64,000 nucleotides of DNA, taken from Deltaproteobacteria bacterium (GTDB lineage: Bacteria > Myxococcota_A > Polyangia > Haliangiales > Haliangiaceae). Positions 52,825 through 62,611 of the stretch are shown here, piece after piece. Both the position numbers and the translations under genes were made by a program. The stretch covers positions 33,251 through 97,250 of the forward strand of contig JACCTC010000237.1 in assembly GCA_013812655.1 (NCBI GenBank), read 5' to 3'. The notes under the pieces are model-generated. The model made no database searches, had not been told where the DNA came from, and saw only the letters and a program-made list of their open reading frames with translations. How positions within the stretch are numbered: the stretch's first letter is position 1; every line of letters starts with the position of its first letter.

Positions 52825-54042
52825 CTACTGGCGGTTTGCGCGCAGCTTGTCCTTCTTGCTCATGCGCGTGCCCTTCACGCCGCCCGTCGAGGGGGGCGCG
52901 AGCGGCGCCTGCGTCGGCTCGAATCCGGCGATGCGTTCACGCGGGACACGATGCGCGTGTCGCTTCTCGATCAGCGCGAAGTGCGCGGCCGTCTCCGCCG
53001 TCACGAAACTCACCGCGACCCCGGTCCCGCCTGCGCGACCCGTACGGCCGATCCGATGCACGTAGTCCGTCGATGATCGCGGCACGTCATAGTTGATGAC
53101 CGCCGGCAGTCCAGTGATGTCGAGGCCTCTCGACGCGAGGTCCGTCGCGACGAGGACGTGCACACGCGACGCACGGAACATGTCGAGCGCCTTCGTGCGT
53201 GCGCCCTGGCTCATCTGAGAGCTCAGTGAGATGGCATTGATCCCCGCGGCGCGAAGCTTTGCGGCGACGTGCTCGGTCGCGTGCGTCGTCGCCACGAAGA
53301 CGAGCACGCGCTCCCACGGATGCGTCTCGATCAAGTGACGCAGCAGTTGCGTGCGGCGTGGCGCATCGACCTCGATCGCGCGCTGGGTGATCAACGGAAC
53401 CTCGGCGACTTGCTCGGTAATCTCGATACGTACCGGTTCGCGCATCAGCTGCTTCTCGAGCTTCGCGAGGGCGGGGGAGAATGTCGCGGAAAACAGCAGC
53501 GTCTGGTGCGTCGTCGGGAGGAGCGCCACGATCCGCATCAGCTCGTCGCGGAAGTTGTTGTCCATGAGGCGGTCGGCCTCGTCGAGCACGAGCTGCTTGA
53601 CCGCACCGAGCGAGAGCGCGTTCTTGTCGACGAGATCGAGAAGACGGCCTGGCGTGGCCACGATGATGTCCGCGCCACCACGGAGCTCCATCATCTGCGG
53701 ATTGATCGACACACCACCGAGAACAACGACTGCCTTGGGTCGTTGCGGCAGGTGCGCGCGCAGCGCGGTGATGACGTCGAGCGTCTGCTTCGCCAGATCG
53801 CGCGTCGGCACGAGGACCACCGCTTTCACCCGGCGCGGAATCGTCAGCGGCCCCAGCATCTCGAGGATCGGCAGGACAAATGCGGCGGTCTTGCCGGTGC
53901 CCGTGCTCGCCTTGGCCCACACATCGCGGCCCGCGAGGACTTCGGGAATGACCGCCGCCTGGATCGGCGTCGGATCCTGGTAGCCCTGCTCGGCCACCGC
54001 GCGCAGCAGGGCATCCGACAGCCCGAGAGACGTCAACGACAC
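52825..54042 (-). CDS. DEAD-box RNA helicase (RhlE-like)
   Basis: This 405-residue helicase has the Q-motif region (GYQDPTPIQ), Walker A TGTGKT, PTRDLAKQ, DEAD in LVLDEADRLMD, SAT in FSATFSP, and HRIGRTGRAG. It is close to RhlE-type helicases that act on rRNA or mRNA structures. The GTG at 54042 is used because the product then starts VSLTSLGLSDALLRAV as in the family; the upstream frame is unrelated. The C-terminal tail is short and basic. Confidence 0.93.
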   Translation of the reverse strand: MSLTSLGLSDALLRAVAEQGYQDPTPIQAAVIPEVLAGRDVWAKASTGTGKTAAFVLPILEMLGPLTIPRRVKAVVLVPTRDLAKQTLDVITALRAHLPQRPKAVVVLGGVSINPQMMELRGGADIIVATPGRLLDLVDKNALSLGAVKQLVLDEADRLMDNNFRDELMRIVALLPTTHQTLLFSATFSPALAKLEKQLMREPVRIEITEQVAEVPLITQRAIEVDAPRRTQLLRHLIETHPWERVLVFVATTHATEHVAAKLRAAGINAISLSSQMSQGARTKALDMFRASRVHVLVATDLASRGLDITGLPAVINYDVPRSSTDYVHRIGRTGRAGGTGVAVSFVTAETAAHFALIEKRHAHRVPRERIAGFEPTQAPLAPPSTGGVKGTRMSKKDKLRANRQ

Positions 54043-54152
54043 GCGGCACACTCTACTCGGCCCACGAAGTTGCGGCACGATTGGAGGCGACAGCTTCAAC
54101 GCCAACTGCTCCGGAGACACGACCCAGATCCGGCGTCGAGGGCCGCTGAAGA

Positions 54153-54455
54153 TCACCGCAGCCGGTGACTGCGGATATACGCCGTGGCATCGAGGTAGCC
54201 CGTAGTGCCGTCGCCGTATCCCTCGCCGAGCGGCAAGTGGCGGTCGCGTAGCTCGAAGTGCAGGTGAGCACGATAGCGCCCGTGCGCGGTGCCGATCGTG
54301 CCAATGCGTTGCCCACGCGCGACCTGCTGTCCCGGCGTTACCGCGATCTGATCGAGGTGCGCATAGAGCGACGCCACGCGATCGCCGCACGTGTAGTGCG
54401 CGATGCGAACGACGTTTCCCGCCGCCAGGTCGCGATGATGAGCTCGCCGAACCAC
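54153..54455 (-). pseudogene. Truncated M23 (LytM-type) peptidase fragment
   Basis: The frame encodes the C-terminal part of a zinc M23 peptidase: GNVVRIAHYTCGDRVASLYA, VTPGQQVARGQRIGTIGTAH and the HLHFEL signature. The first metal-binding HxxxD motif and any signal peptide are absent. Upstream a stop codon at 54462 blocks the frame, and a one-base loss near 54417-54437 could explain this. Such enzymes cleave peptidoglycan cross-bridges; this copy looks dead or assembly-broken. Confidence 0.55.
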
Positions 54456-54644
54456 GCGCGATCAAGAGTGCGACGACCGGCGACCCCGACCGCGGCGGAG
54501 CCGACGCGCAGTACGTCCATGGCTGGTTCAACGCCCAGCTCGCGCTCTCGATCTATCGGGCACGACCGAGTGGGCAGCCGAGAACGTGAATGTTGCGTTC
54601 TCCTGGAAGCACTGGCCAGGGCGCGCCCGTAGCGGCGAATAGCC

Positions 54645-56254
54645 TTAGCGTGGAAGTCGCACCGTGAAGGTCGTCCCGGCCTCGTCGGTCGAGGAGACCT
54701 GCACGGTTCCGCCGTGCGCACGAACGATCTCCTTGACGATGAAGAGCCCGAGCCCCAATCCGCGTGAGCCGTGTCGGTGGTTCGTTCCTCGAAACGGATC
54801 AAACACGGTCTGTAACAGCGACGGCGGTATCGTGCCTTTGTTTTGAATCTCGAACCAAACCGCGTCGCTTGCCCGCCCGTCAACAGTGACGCGAATTGGA
54901 GCGTCGGCGCGACCGTGCTGGCTCGCGTTCGCGACGAGGTTCGAGATGACTTGCAAAAGACGGTCCGCGTCCCACGAGCCGTCGTTGTCACCGAGGTACG
55001 AGCACTCGTACTTCCGATCGGGGTGGACAATCTCCAGCTCGCTCACAGCCTGCCGACATAGGTCGGCGAGATTTGTTGCGACGCGTTCGATCTGAATGCC
55101 GCCTCCAACGCGCGAGCGCGTGAAATCCAGCAGCTGATCGATCATCACACTCATGCGCTGGCCGCTCGCGAGGATCTTGCTGAGCGGCTTCGCGTTCGGG
55201 TCGCCTTGACCTTCCTGTCGCATCAGCATGACCTGCGAAGCCATCATCATCGACGCGAGTGGGTTGCGAAGGTCATGTGCGAGCACGCCCGCGAACAGCT
55301 CGTTGAAGCGGATCGTCTTCTCGAGCTCGCCGACCGCGCTAAACCGCGCGAGGATCGGGCCGAGGTGGTTCGCGATCGTGCCCGCAAGCTCGATCTCGTT
55401 TGGCGAGTAGGAGTGAGCCTGCTCGTAATAGACCATGAACTTCCCGAGGAGCGCCCCACGGCTCACGATCGGAATGAATGCGAGCGAACCAATGCGCTCG
55501 CGGCGGAACAGCTCCCCGTATGAAGCGAGGGACACGTCGGCCATGACATCGGGCACGAGCACAGGCTGGGGCGCGTTCGCGTCCCGCGGCCAAGGCGTGT
55601 GACCTTCCACGGCGCGGCGGTAGTCCTCACTGAGACCGCGCGACGCTCGAAAGCGCATCACTCCGTCATCATCGAACAACAGGATCGCTGAGCGTCCCGT
55701 TTTTAGCGAGTTGCCAATCGCCGTCAACGCCGCCTCGAAGACATGTTCGACGCGATCCGCGCTGACAGCCGCATGCGCAAATTGATACAGCTGCTCGGCG
55801 CGTGCTTTTGCGTCCTCCGTCGCCTTGTAGAGGCGACTCGCTTCGATGGCTCCCGCCGCTCGGTCCGCGAGGCCCTCGAGCATCTCGAGGTCCGCGTCGC
55901 TGTACGAGAGCCCATCGCGGATGCGCGTGGTCGCCATGGTTCCGATGACTCGACCGCGCACGCGCAGTGGAGCAATCATCACGGCGTAGGTCGGGAAGCG
56001 CTCTAAAAAGTCACGGTATGCGCTCGGTGCACGAGATGCGAATGTTGCTTGATCGATGTGAGGGATGAGAGCGCTCTTGCCCGTACTCACTACCGTGCCG
56101 CTCAGGCCTTCGCCGGACTGGAGTGGTGACGACTTCGAGAGCGCCTGGAGCATCGCCTGCGCCTCTGCGTTCGGGTGGTAGTGCGCCACCGCGTGCAGGC
56201 ATCCGTCGTCCTGGACCAGGGCAAGACTCGTGTGGCTATCGATCAGCTCCCGAC
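54645..56254 (-). pseudogene. PAS/GAF histidine kinase, C-terminal part (after frameshift)
   Basis: This is the C-terminal part of a kinase whose N-terminal part is at 56255-57757. It has two GAF domains (about 150 residues each; DRVEHVFEAALTAIGNSL) and a kinase core with GVLAHDLRNPLASMM as the phosphorylation site and an ATPase domain (NLVANASQHG, SRGLGLGLFIVKE). Joining the two frames gives IVREGRELIDSHTSLALVQD, a natural GAF start. The frameshift near 56254 is at a GG run, one base short of an intact gene. Could be a real defect or an assembly error. Confidence 0.78.
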
Positions 56255-57757
56255 CTCACGCACGATCTTGTCGAGCCGTTGCTCGTGTCCAATGTCTATT
56301 TCGCCGAACGAACGTGACGCCTGGCTCAGCACGCTCATACGTCGAGACACGGCATCGGCCTTTGTGCGGCTGCGCCGTTCTGCCTCGAGGAGCCGAAGTC
56401 GCACGAGCGCCTGGCTCGCGTGACGCGCGACGAGCAAGAGGAAGCTGCGTTCGTCCTCGGTAGCATCGCGGGCTTCCTCGATCGTGATGCCGAACGACCC
56501 GAGCATGTTGCCGTTCGAGACAAGCGGCAAACAACAGACGCGATACGAGCGTCCTGGTGTGACTGCGCGGGCTAGGTGTGGGTATGCGCGAACGAGCTCC
56601 TGCTGCGAAGGTACCCAAACCGCCACGCCACCACGGACGGCGTCGACCGCCGGTATCGACGGCTCCATATCGAGCGCAAGCGTCTCGAGTGATCGTGCGG
56701 TAGCCGCTGAATAGCCGACGTGTCTTACGAGGCGAAGCGAACGCCCATCGTCGCTGAGAAGCCACAGTGCCGATGACGTCGCATTCAACGCCGCACCAGC
56801 GTGATCGACGATGGCCTCGAAAACCTCTGCGGTCGTGACGGCATCCGCGAGCGCGCTGGTGATTTTCAATAAGCGCTGTCGTCGCTCCTCGCTGGCGGCT
56901 CGCTCGTCCTCGAATGTCTTGCGGTCAGTGACATCCGAGACAAGGGCGACGAATCCCATGACGTGACCATCCGGGTCACACTGGGGCATGTACGTCGCGC
57001 TGATCTGACGCACCCCCAAGGCCGGCGAGACCGCCTCCGCTTGATAGCTGACCTGCTCGCCCGCAAGTGCACGCGCGATCGACGGCTGGATGTTGCCGTA
57101 CGTGACAGCGTCCACGAGCTCCTCGATCCGCTTCCCGACGATCTGGTCACGCGTTACCGCGAACCACCGCTCGTAAGCCGCGTTGACGAACCGATACCGC
57201 TGGTTGGCATCCACGAACGCGACGAGTGCAGGCAGCGCGTCCGTAATCTCCTGGAGCTGTTTTTCGCGCTGACGCAACGCTTCGTCGGCGCGCTTTTGTT
57301 CGGTGATGTCGCGAGTGAAGCAACGGGTGTTGAGAAACTTCCCGTCGTGTGTGTTCACGTTCGAGCTGATCAATACGTGTTTGATCGTCCCGTCCTTCGC
57401 CCGCAGCCTCGCTTCGTAGTCGTGAAGCTCTTCACCCCGCGTGAGCCGCATCAAGATGTCGGCAATGACGTCTGCGTCCACATGAAAGTCGACAATCGAG
57501 CGGCCGATGTACTCATCTCCGGCGTAGCCAAGGAGTCTCAGCTCCGCTTGGTTGGCCCAGATGATCGTTCCATCAGGCCCGACCTGGTGAAGTCCGACCG
57601 TCGCGTTTTCGACGAAGTCTGTGAACACCTGCTGCCGCGCCTGCAGCTCCGCTTCACGGCGCCGCAGGTCCTCTTCACGGACACGGTGTTCCTCCCCGAG
57701 CACTGGGTTGATGGCCGCTCGCGTTCCTGCGAGCGTTTTGTCTGTGCTCTGCGCCAT
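56255..57757 (-). pseudogene. PAS/GAF histidine kinase, N-terminal part (before frameshift)
   Basis: From ATG 57757 this part encodes a short coiled coil, two PAS domains (QVFTDFVENATVGLHQVGPD, then around DALPALVAFVDANQRYRF) and a GAF domain (ALADAVTTAEVFEAIVDHAG). It ends at a stop at 56243 shortly after the frame break near 56254. The complete product would be a soluble ~1040-residue multi-sensor kinase. The GAF and PAS domains could sense light, redox or small molecules; none is identifiable. Confidence 0.78.
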
Positions 57758-57836
57758 ATGGCCGAGCCAGTAGTCTGTCCTCGGTACCGCGCCCGATGCA
57801 AGCCCTCCTACGATGCGCACCGCCGGAAACGTTGCA

Positions 57837-58289
57837 TCACGGGGGCACGATGCCATCGGGGTCGTGCATCTGCAGCATCTTGATCGCGAAGCGAAGGTAG
57901 TCGCGCTCCGTCACGATTCCCACGATCCGACGTTTCTCGTCGACGACCGGGAGGCAGCCATACTTGTGATCGAGCAGCGTGCGGCCAGCGACCGACGCGA
58001 GCGTGTCGACGCTGACGGTCCAGACCTGGCGCTCCATGATCTGATCGACGCGAACATCAGCTTGCCGCGCGCGTCGCTCGGTCTCCGAGAGGCCGATCAG
58101 CGTGCTGGGCTGCGCGCGCAGCAGATCACGATGCGTGACGAGCCCGACCAGCCGATTCTCGTCGTCGACGACCGGCAGATGACGGTGATGCTTGAAGCGC
58201 ATCACGTCCTCGGCGTGGGGAAGCGTCTGCTCGGCGAAGAACGTCACCACCGGTGACGACATGATGTGGCTGACGAGGACGGGGGTCAC
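57837..58289 (-). CDS. Twin CBS-domain protein
   Basis: This 150-residue protein is a pair of CBS domains (about residues 10-65 and 80-145; HHRHLPVVDDENRLVGLVTH, GCLPVVDEKRRIVGIVTERD). CBS pairs bind adenine nucleotides and regulate partner proteins; no catalytic domain is attached. The GTG at 58289 is the preferred start because the longer frame adds non-homologous residues. It is 79 bases before the kinase gene on the same strand and may be co-transcribed. Confidence 0.88.
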   Translation of the reverse strand: MTPVLVSHIMSSPVVTFFAEQTLPHAEDVMRFKHHRHLPVVDDENRLVGLVTHRDLLRAQPSTLIGLSETERRARQADVRVDQIMERQVWTVSVDTLASVAGRTLLDHKYGCLPVVDEKRRIVGIVTERDYLRFAIKMLQMHDPDGIVPP

Positions 58290-58509
58290 GACACTGAAAA
58301 TGGTACACGCGCGAAGCCGCACCGACGACCCGTATCGGAAGCGACCTCCGGCGATGTTGCCGCGTGCCACCGGATCCCCCCGAGCATCGTTAGGGAGTAT
58401 GCGACCGCGTCGTGTCATCGAAGTACGGAGCGGGGCCGGACATCGAGTACGTCGAGGTGCCTGCAGTTAGCGAAACACAGCCCGGCGATTCGGACCGCCC
58501 ACGACTCGG

Positions 58510-61071
58510 CTAGCGCTTCGGATCGAGCGATGTCTTGATGTCACCCAGGTCGGTGACTTCGCCGGCGGTCACCGAGAATTTTCGCTTCACCGTTGGCAGT
58601 CCGAGCGAGCTGCTTTCCGTCATGACCTGGAGATAGATCTCGTCGTAGCTGCCTTCCACGACGTCGATGTCGAATCGCCCCCCACCATCGACCGTAGGCA
58701 TTCCTCGATGCGACAGGTTGGTGATCGCGACGCTGAGCGCGGGCTGCCCGGTCTTCTCGTCCAAGATCCTACCCTTGACCCGGCCGATCCCTTTCAGTCT
58801 GAGCTCGGCGCCGGTGTGTTGCTCCCCGGGTTTCAGCGAGAATGCCTTCTCGATTCTCCCGTAGTCGCCTGCCGGATTTTCAGCGGTGAGCGTGTACTCG
58901 TCGGATGGCAGCAGCCCGGTGACGCGAAACCGGCCGCTGGGATCCGAAACCATTCGTTGCCCTCCACGATATGCCCGGCCGCCGCCCACGCTGCGCGTCA
59001 GATACGACCAACGCAGCTGAAACGTCGGTGCCGGGGATCCATTGCGGCCGAGCACGCGGCCCTCGACGGCCGCCAGCGGTGCCAGCGTCAGCACGACGCC
59101 GACCGCGCCAGGAGCGACCGGGCCCGCAAACACCTCGGCGTAATCGACGTGCTTTGCGTACACCCTGAACTCGCCGCGCGGCACATTGGTCAGCTCGAAT
59201 TTTCCGTCGTTCCAGGTGAACGTCGTGACACTGGCCAGGTTGGTTCCTGACATCATGTAGGGCGTTACCCGCTCCGCCCAGACGGCCGCGCCGAGGACAG
59301 GCTCGCCTTTATCATCCACAACCGTGCCGCGGATCGTGCCGCTGCCCCCGGGGACGACCAGATCGGCCGTCTTGGTCTCGGCGGCCGTGAGCTCGACGCT
59401 CTTGCTCGATCGCGGCTCATAAACCAGCTGCTCATGGAGCGTGCCGCGTGGCCACGCTGTCAGATAGTACGAGCCGGCCGACAGCCCCTCGATCCGGAAC
59501 CGGCCGACCTCCCCGGCTGCCGTTCTCCAGCTTGCGTCGCCAGAACGCACCTCGACGATCGCGCCGATGGCTGGGGCCCCGTCGTCATAGGTGACGGAGC
59601 CGACCACCGAACCGGTCGAATCGAACACGAGCGTCACGTCACGAGCCTGCCCGCTCGGGACCTCCAGGTCGGCGTGAGGCGTCAGCCCATGGTCTTCGTG
59701 ATACGCGGCCACGCGAGAGCGTCCGGAAGGGACACCCTCGAGCTGGAAGCGACCCTTGTCGTCGCTGCGAATCTCTGTCGAGCGCGCGTCTCGTTCGCCG
59801 CCGATGGTCGCCAGGATGCGAGCACCGCGCACGGGTGATCCAGTCGACCCGGTGACCAGTCCTCGAATCGTGCCACCCGCGTGGACGGCAAGCTCGAGCT
59901 TTTTCGTGTGGTCCGGACCCACGATGGTCTGCTCCGAGGCAATCGCATACCCCTTGGCGGCGACCGAAACGGTGTAGAGCCCCGGCACCAGGTCTGTGAA
60001 TCGAAACGCCCCCGCCTGGTCGGTCATGACGGGCTCGCGTCGTGTTCCCCGCAGTCGGACCTCGGCGGTCGCCACCGGCGCACGAGACGATGCATCGACC
60101 ACGATCCCCTCGATCACCGTGCTGCCGCGAATGAGGACGACTTCGATCTGCTCGGTCTCGCCGAGCGACAACGCTACCTTCACGGGGTCCGACGTGAGCA
60201 ATCGTAAATCAGCAACGACCTCGTATTCGTTGGGTCGAAGGTTGGTGATCGTGAACTTGCCGTCGGCGTCTGCGGTCACGGACTGCGGAGGCTGCGCCGG
60301 AGCAATTGCAACCACCGTCGCTCCGGCGGCGGGTGTGGAGTCCGCGTGCCGGACGACGCCCGAGATCGTGCCTGCTGGATTGAGCTGAAAGTCGTGGGTC
60401 ACCTGTTTGAGGTCGCCCGACAGATCGATGTAGGCCGTAGCCGAGGTGTAGCCATCGGCGACGGCGGTCACCCGATACGTTCCCCGACTGAGTCCGGCGC
60501 GAAATTGTCCGGCCTCGGTTCCGATCGCCGACCACACGGCGTCGAAGCTCGGATATCTCTGAGCGACGATCACCGGTGCGGCAACGGTGCCGCCACCCGC
60601 GTCGCGAACTGTTCCGCTGAGGATTCGATCCGTCGCTTCGAGCCAGATGTCGCGCTCGCGAGTCTCGCCGGGACCGAGGCGGATGTTGCAAGCGGATCCA
60701 TGTCGATCGCCGACTGCGGCGCTCACGCAGTAATTGCCAGGTAAGAGCTGAGCGAATTCGTACCTGTCCCCGGTGCGTTGTCGGCCGGCTTCCAGCGGCT
60801 GATCCTCGCTGCCCAGCACGCGAAACAATCGAACATCCCCCTGCTCGCCGGATAGCCCCTGAAGCTGTCCGACGATCTTGCCATCGGCGCGGAGAACATC
60901 GTCGTTGATCGTGCTCAGGCGGATGGACGCGTGCTTGGCTTCCGCTGGCCGTGACGTGGTGGCACCGCTCCGGTTCTGCGTGGTCTCCGGCTCTTGCCGC
61001 AACTGTATCCAAAGCAGGACAGCGCCAAGAAGGCCAAGTCCGGCAATGAGAAGGATTCGATTGCGGGTCAT
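58510..61071 (-). CDS. Anchored protein with many carboxypeptidase-regulatory-like repeats
   Basis: This 853-residue protein has a single N-terminal membrane anchor (MTRNRILLIAGLGLLGAVLL) followed by a periplasmic or surface-exposed rod of about eight beta-sandwich repeats of the carboxypeptidase-regulatory/SdrD-B kind. Recurrent elements are SGTVRDAGGGTVAAP, GVVRHADSTPAAGATV, GIVVDASSRAPVATAEVRL, GLVTGSTGSPVRGARI, GTVVDDKGEPVLGAAV and GRILDEKTGQPALSVAI. It may serve in adhesion or surface organisation. There is no catalytic residue. It is followed by the sigma-54-like gene on the same strand with a 35-base gap. Confidence 0.82.
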   Translation of the reverse strand: MTRNRILLIAGLGLLGAVLLWIQLRQEPETTQNRSGATTSRPAEAKHASIRLSTINDDVLRADGKIVGQLQGLSGEQGDVRLFRVLGSEDQPLEAGRQRTGDRYEFAQLLPGNYCVSAAVGDRHGSACNIRLGPGETRERDIWLEATDRILSGTVRDAGGGTVAAPVIVAQRYPSFDAVWSAIGTEAGQFRAGLSRGTYRVTAVADGYTSATAYIDLSGDLKQVTHDFQLNPAGTISGVVRHADSTPAAGATVVAIAPAQPPQSVTADADGKFTITNLRPNEYEVVADLRLLTSDPVKVALSLGETEQIEVVLIRGSTVIEGIVVDASSRAPVATAEVRLRGTRREPVMTDQAGAFRFTDLVPGLYTVSVAAKGYAIASEQTIVGPDHTKKLELAVHAGGTIRGLVTGSTGSPVRGARILATIGGERDARSTEIRSDDKGRFQLEGVPSGRSRVAAYHEDHGLTPHADLEVPSGQARDVTLVFDSTGSVVGSVTYDDGAPAIGAIVEVRSGDASWRTAAGEVGRFRIEGLSAGSYYLTAWPRGTLHEQLVYEPRSSKSVELTAAETKTADLVVPGGSGTIRGTVVDDKGEPVLGAAVWAERVTPYMMSGTNLASVTTFTWNDGKFELTNVPRGEFRVYAKHVDYAEVFAGPVAPGAVGVVLTLAPLAAVEGRVLGRNGSPAPTFQLRWSYLTRSVGGGRAYRGGQRMVSDPSGRFRVTGLLPSDEYTLTAENPAGDYGRIEKAFSLKPGEQHTGAELRLKGIGRVKGRILDEKTGQPALSVAITNLSHRGMPTVDGGGRFDIDVVEGSYDEIYLQVMTESSSLGLPTVKRKFSVTAGEVTDLGDIKTSLDPKR

Positions 61072-61106
61072 CTCAGGGGCTCACACTTCTCGCAGCGGGT
61101 GCGGTG

Positions 61107-61772
61107 TCATGCGCGACGAAACGATAGCTGGTCACCCTGCAGTACGCCGGCGACAATGACCGCGGGCGTCTGAAACCGCAACACACTCGCGCTGCGCCGA
61201 ACGACTTCGATGTCGAGTTTGGTTCGCGTGACGAGCTCTGCGAGCTGGAGCGGCGCAACGCCTTTCGGTTCGTGGATCACCGCGATCCCCGGTCGCAACT
61301 CCACGATCCCGCGCACCAGCGTCTCGTAGATCCGCGCACGGTCACGCAACGCACGCACGAGCCAGGTGGCAGCTCGGAGCTGGTCACTACGTCCAATCTG
61401 AGCGTGCGACCCATCAGGAAACGCCGACGGCGGCTCGGGCGCGTCGGTGAGTACCTTCAAGCGAGGGATGGCCCGCCCGTTCGCTCGCACCTCCACTGGA
61501 TCTCCGTAGACCCAGATATCCGCGTGCGGCGGCGGGAGAGGCTCTTCGTCGATGAACATGAACGCGGGCCTGCCCTCGCGACCTGCGGCCTCCAGCTCCT
61601 CCTCGTCGAGCGGATCGAGCTCGCAGGAACCGAGCGGCGACACGCAGCCCGGATTGTCCGCGCACCACGTATCGATCACGCGCAGGAGCTCGGAGGTCGT
61701 TGTCGCCAGGAGCTCGCCGATCAGTTGCTCCGGGCGCTCGTGGTCGATGATCATGGGCGGAGGATAGTCCAT
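61107..61772 (-). CDS. Sigma-54 (RpoN) core-binding-domain-only protein
   Basis: This 221-residue protein aligns with the core-binding domain of RpoN: residues 83-107 (PHADIWVYGDPVEVRA, then AIPRLKV) match RpoN PDVxVxxxxxxWxVxLN...LPRL, and residues 130-203 (LRAATWLVRALRDRARIYET, APLQLAELVTRT, SVLRFQTP) match AKWLIKSLexRxxTLLxV, PLxLxDIA and KYxxTP. The Gln-rich activator-interacting region I and the C-terminal RpoN box are missing. It probably binds RNA polymerase core or competes with sigma-54, but cannot bind promoter DNA like a full sigma. The surrounding genes give no hint. Confidence 0.8.
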   Translation of the reverse strand: MDYPPPMIIDHERPEQLIGELLATTTSELLRVIDTWCADNPGCVSPLGSCELDPLDEEELEAAGREGRPAFMFIDEEPLPPPHADIWVYGDPVEVRANGRAIPRLKVLTDAPEPPSAFPDGSHAQIGRSDQLRAATWLVRALRDRARIYETLVRGIVELRPGIAVIHEPKGVAPLQLAELVTRTKLDIEVVRRSASVLRFQTPAVIVAGVLQGDQLSFRRA

Positions 61773-61809
61773 GCCGCGTCGCTCGCACGCCGCGCGCGCT
61801 CGCTGTCGA

Positions 61810-61944
61810 TTACCCGCCGAGGTATGTCAGCATGGCAGCACCATCGCCATAGAGCAGCTCGACGGGCGAGCGGTCCAAAAGGATCTCGCGAGTAACGAGG
61901 TCGTTGATCGCAGCGGTACTGCGCGCACTGCAGGCGCGCGCCAC
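61810..61944 (-). CDS. Possible small protein
   Basis: This 44-residue frame from GTG reads INDLVTREILLDRSPVELLY followed by GDGAAMLTYLGG, with natural-looking hydrophobic spacing. It lies in the gap between the sigma-54-like gene and the next gene on the same strand. No ribosome site was verified, so confidence is low. Confidence 0.3.
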   Translation of the reverse strand: MARACSARSTAAINDLVTREILLDRSPVELLYGDGAAMLTYLGG

Positions 61945-61974
61945 CGATCGACCGCCAGCAACCAGCGATGGTGG

Positions 61975-62604
61975 CTAGGTGGACAGGAACATCGTCACCA
62001 GTACCTGCTCGTCGTCCCACGGTGCGGCCGTCTCCTGACGCGCGAGGCGGTAGCGGCCCGGGCCGAGATCCACGATCATCGCACCATCACCATCACCGTA
62101 GCCGTCACCGAACGACGCCACGCCCCCGCTCGGCAAGCTCGCCGCTAGCTCCCGCGCTGCACCCATCTTCTTGAGCCACATGTACGCGGCGAGGAGCTTG
62201 CCCGACGTCAGCTCGATCTCGCCGACCTCGGTCGCATCGGCGCCAGCACCGAGCGCATCGGCGAACAACGCGTCGAGCTCGTCCGTATGAGCGGCGTGGT
62301 GCTCCTCCCACCACGTGCGTGGCGGCGCGACGAGAACGAGCGGCGCGTCAGCCGTGCGATATGCCTCGATACGTCCGGACTTGCCTTCGAGCTCGAACGC
62401 GATGCCACTGCTCGACCCGACATCGACCATCGTCGCATCGTCGCCCTTGGCGAGGCCGCGCATCACCTCGGCAGGATGCCCGGTGAACTGTGCCTTGTTC
62501 GCGGCGGGCTTCGTGGGCACCCACTCGGTCGCGGCGACGGCATCGAACACGACGACGGTGAGTGACGAAGTCGGCGACACGAGCGTGGCGATCGGGGCGG
62601 TCAT
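61975..62604 (-). CDS. Protein of unknown function
   Basis: This 209-residue soluble protein begins with beta-strand-rich sequence (SPTSSLTVVVFDAVAATEWV), has a helical middle (TWWEEHHAAHTDELDALFAD) and a Gly/Asp-rich segment FGDGYGDGDGAMIVDLGPGR near the end. It lacks signal or membrane segments. It is seven bases from the peptidase gene and may be co-transcribed. The family is not recognised. Confidence 0.65.
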   Translation of the reverse strand: MTAPIATLVSPTSSLTVVVFDAVAATEWVPTKPAANKAQFTGHPAEVMRGLAKGDDATMVDVGSSSGIAFELEGKSGRIEAYRTADAPLVLVAPPRTWWEEHHAAHTDELDALFADALGAGADATEVGEIELTSGKLLAAYMWLKKMGAARELAASLPSGGVASFGDGYGDGDGAMIVDLGPGRYRLARQETAAPWDDEQVLVTMFLST

Positions 62605-62611
62605 GACGGCG

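Noticed and set aside
54422..54593. A plus-strand peptide ending QYVHGWFNAQLALSIYR
   Set aside because: It looks natural but has no start and lies antisense to the M23 fragment; codon symmetry in GC-rich DNA explains it.
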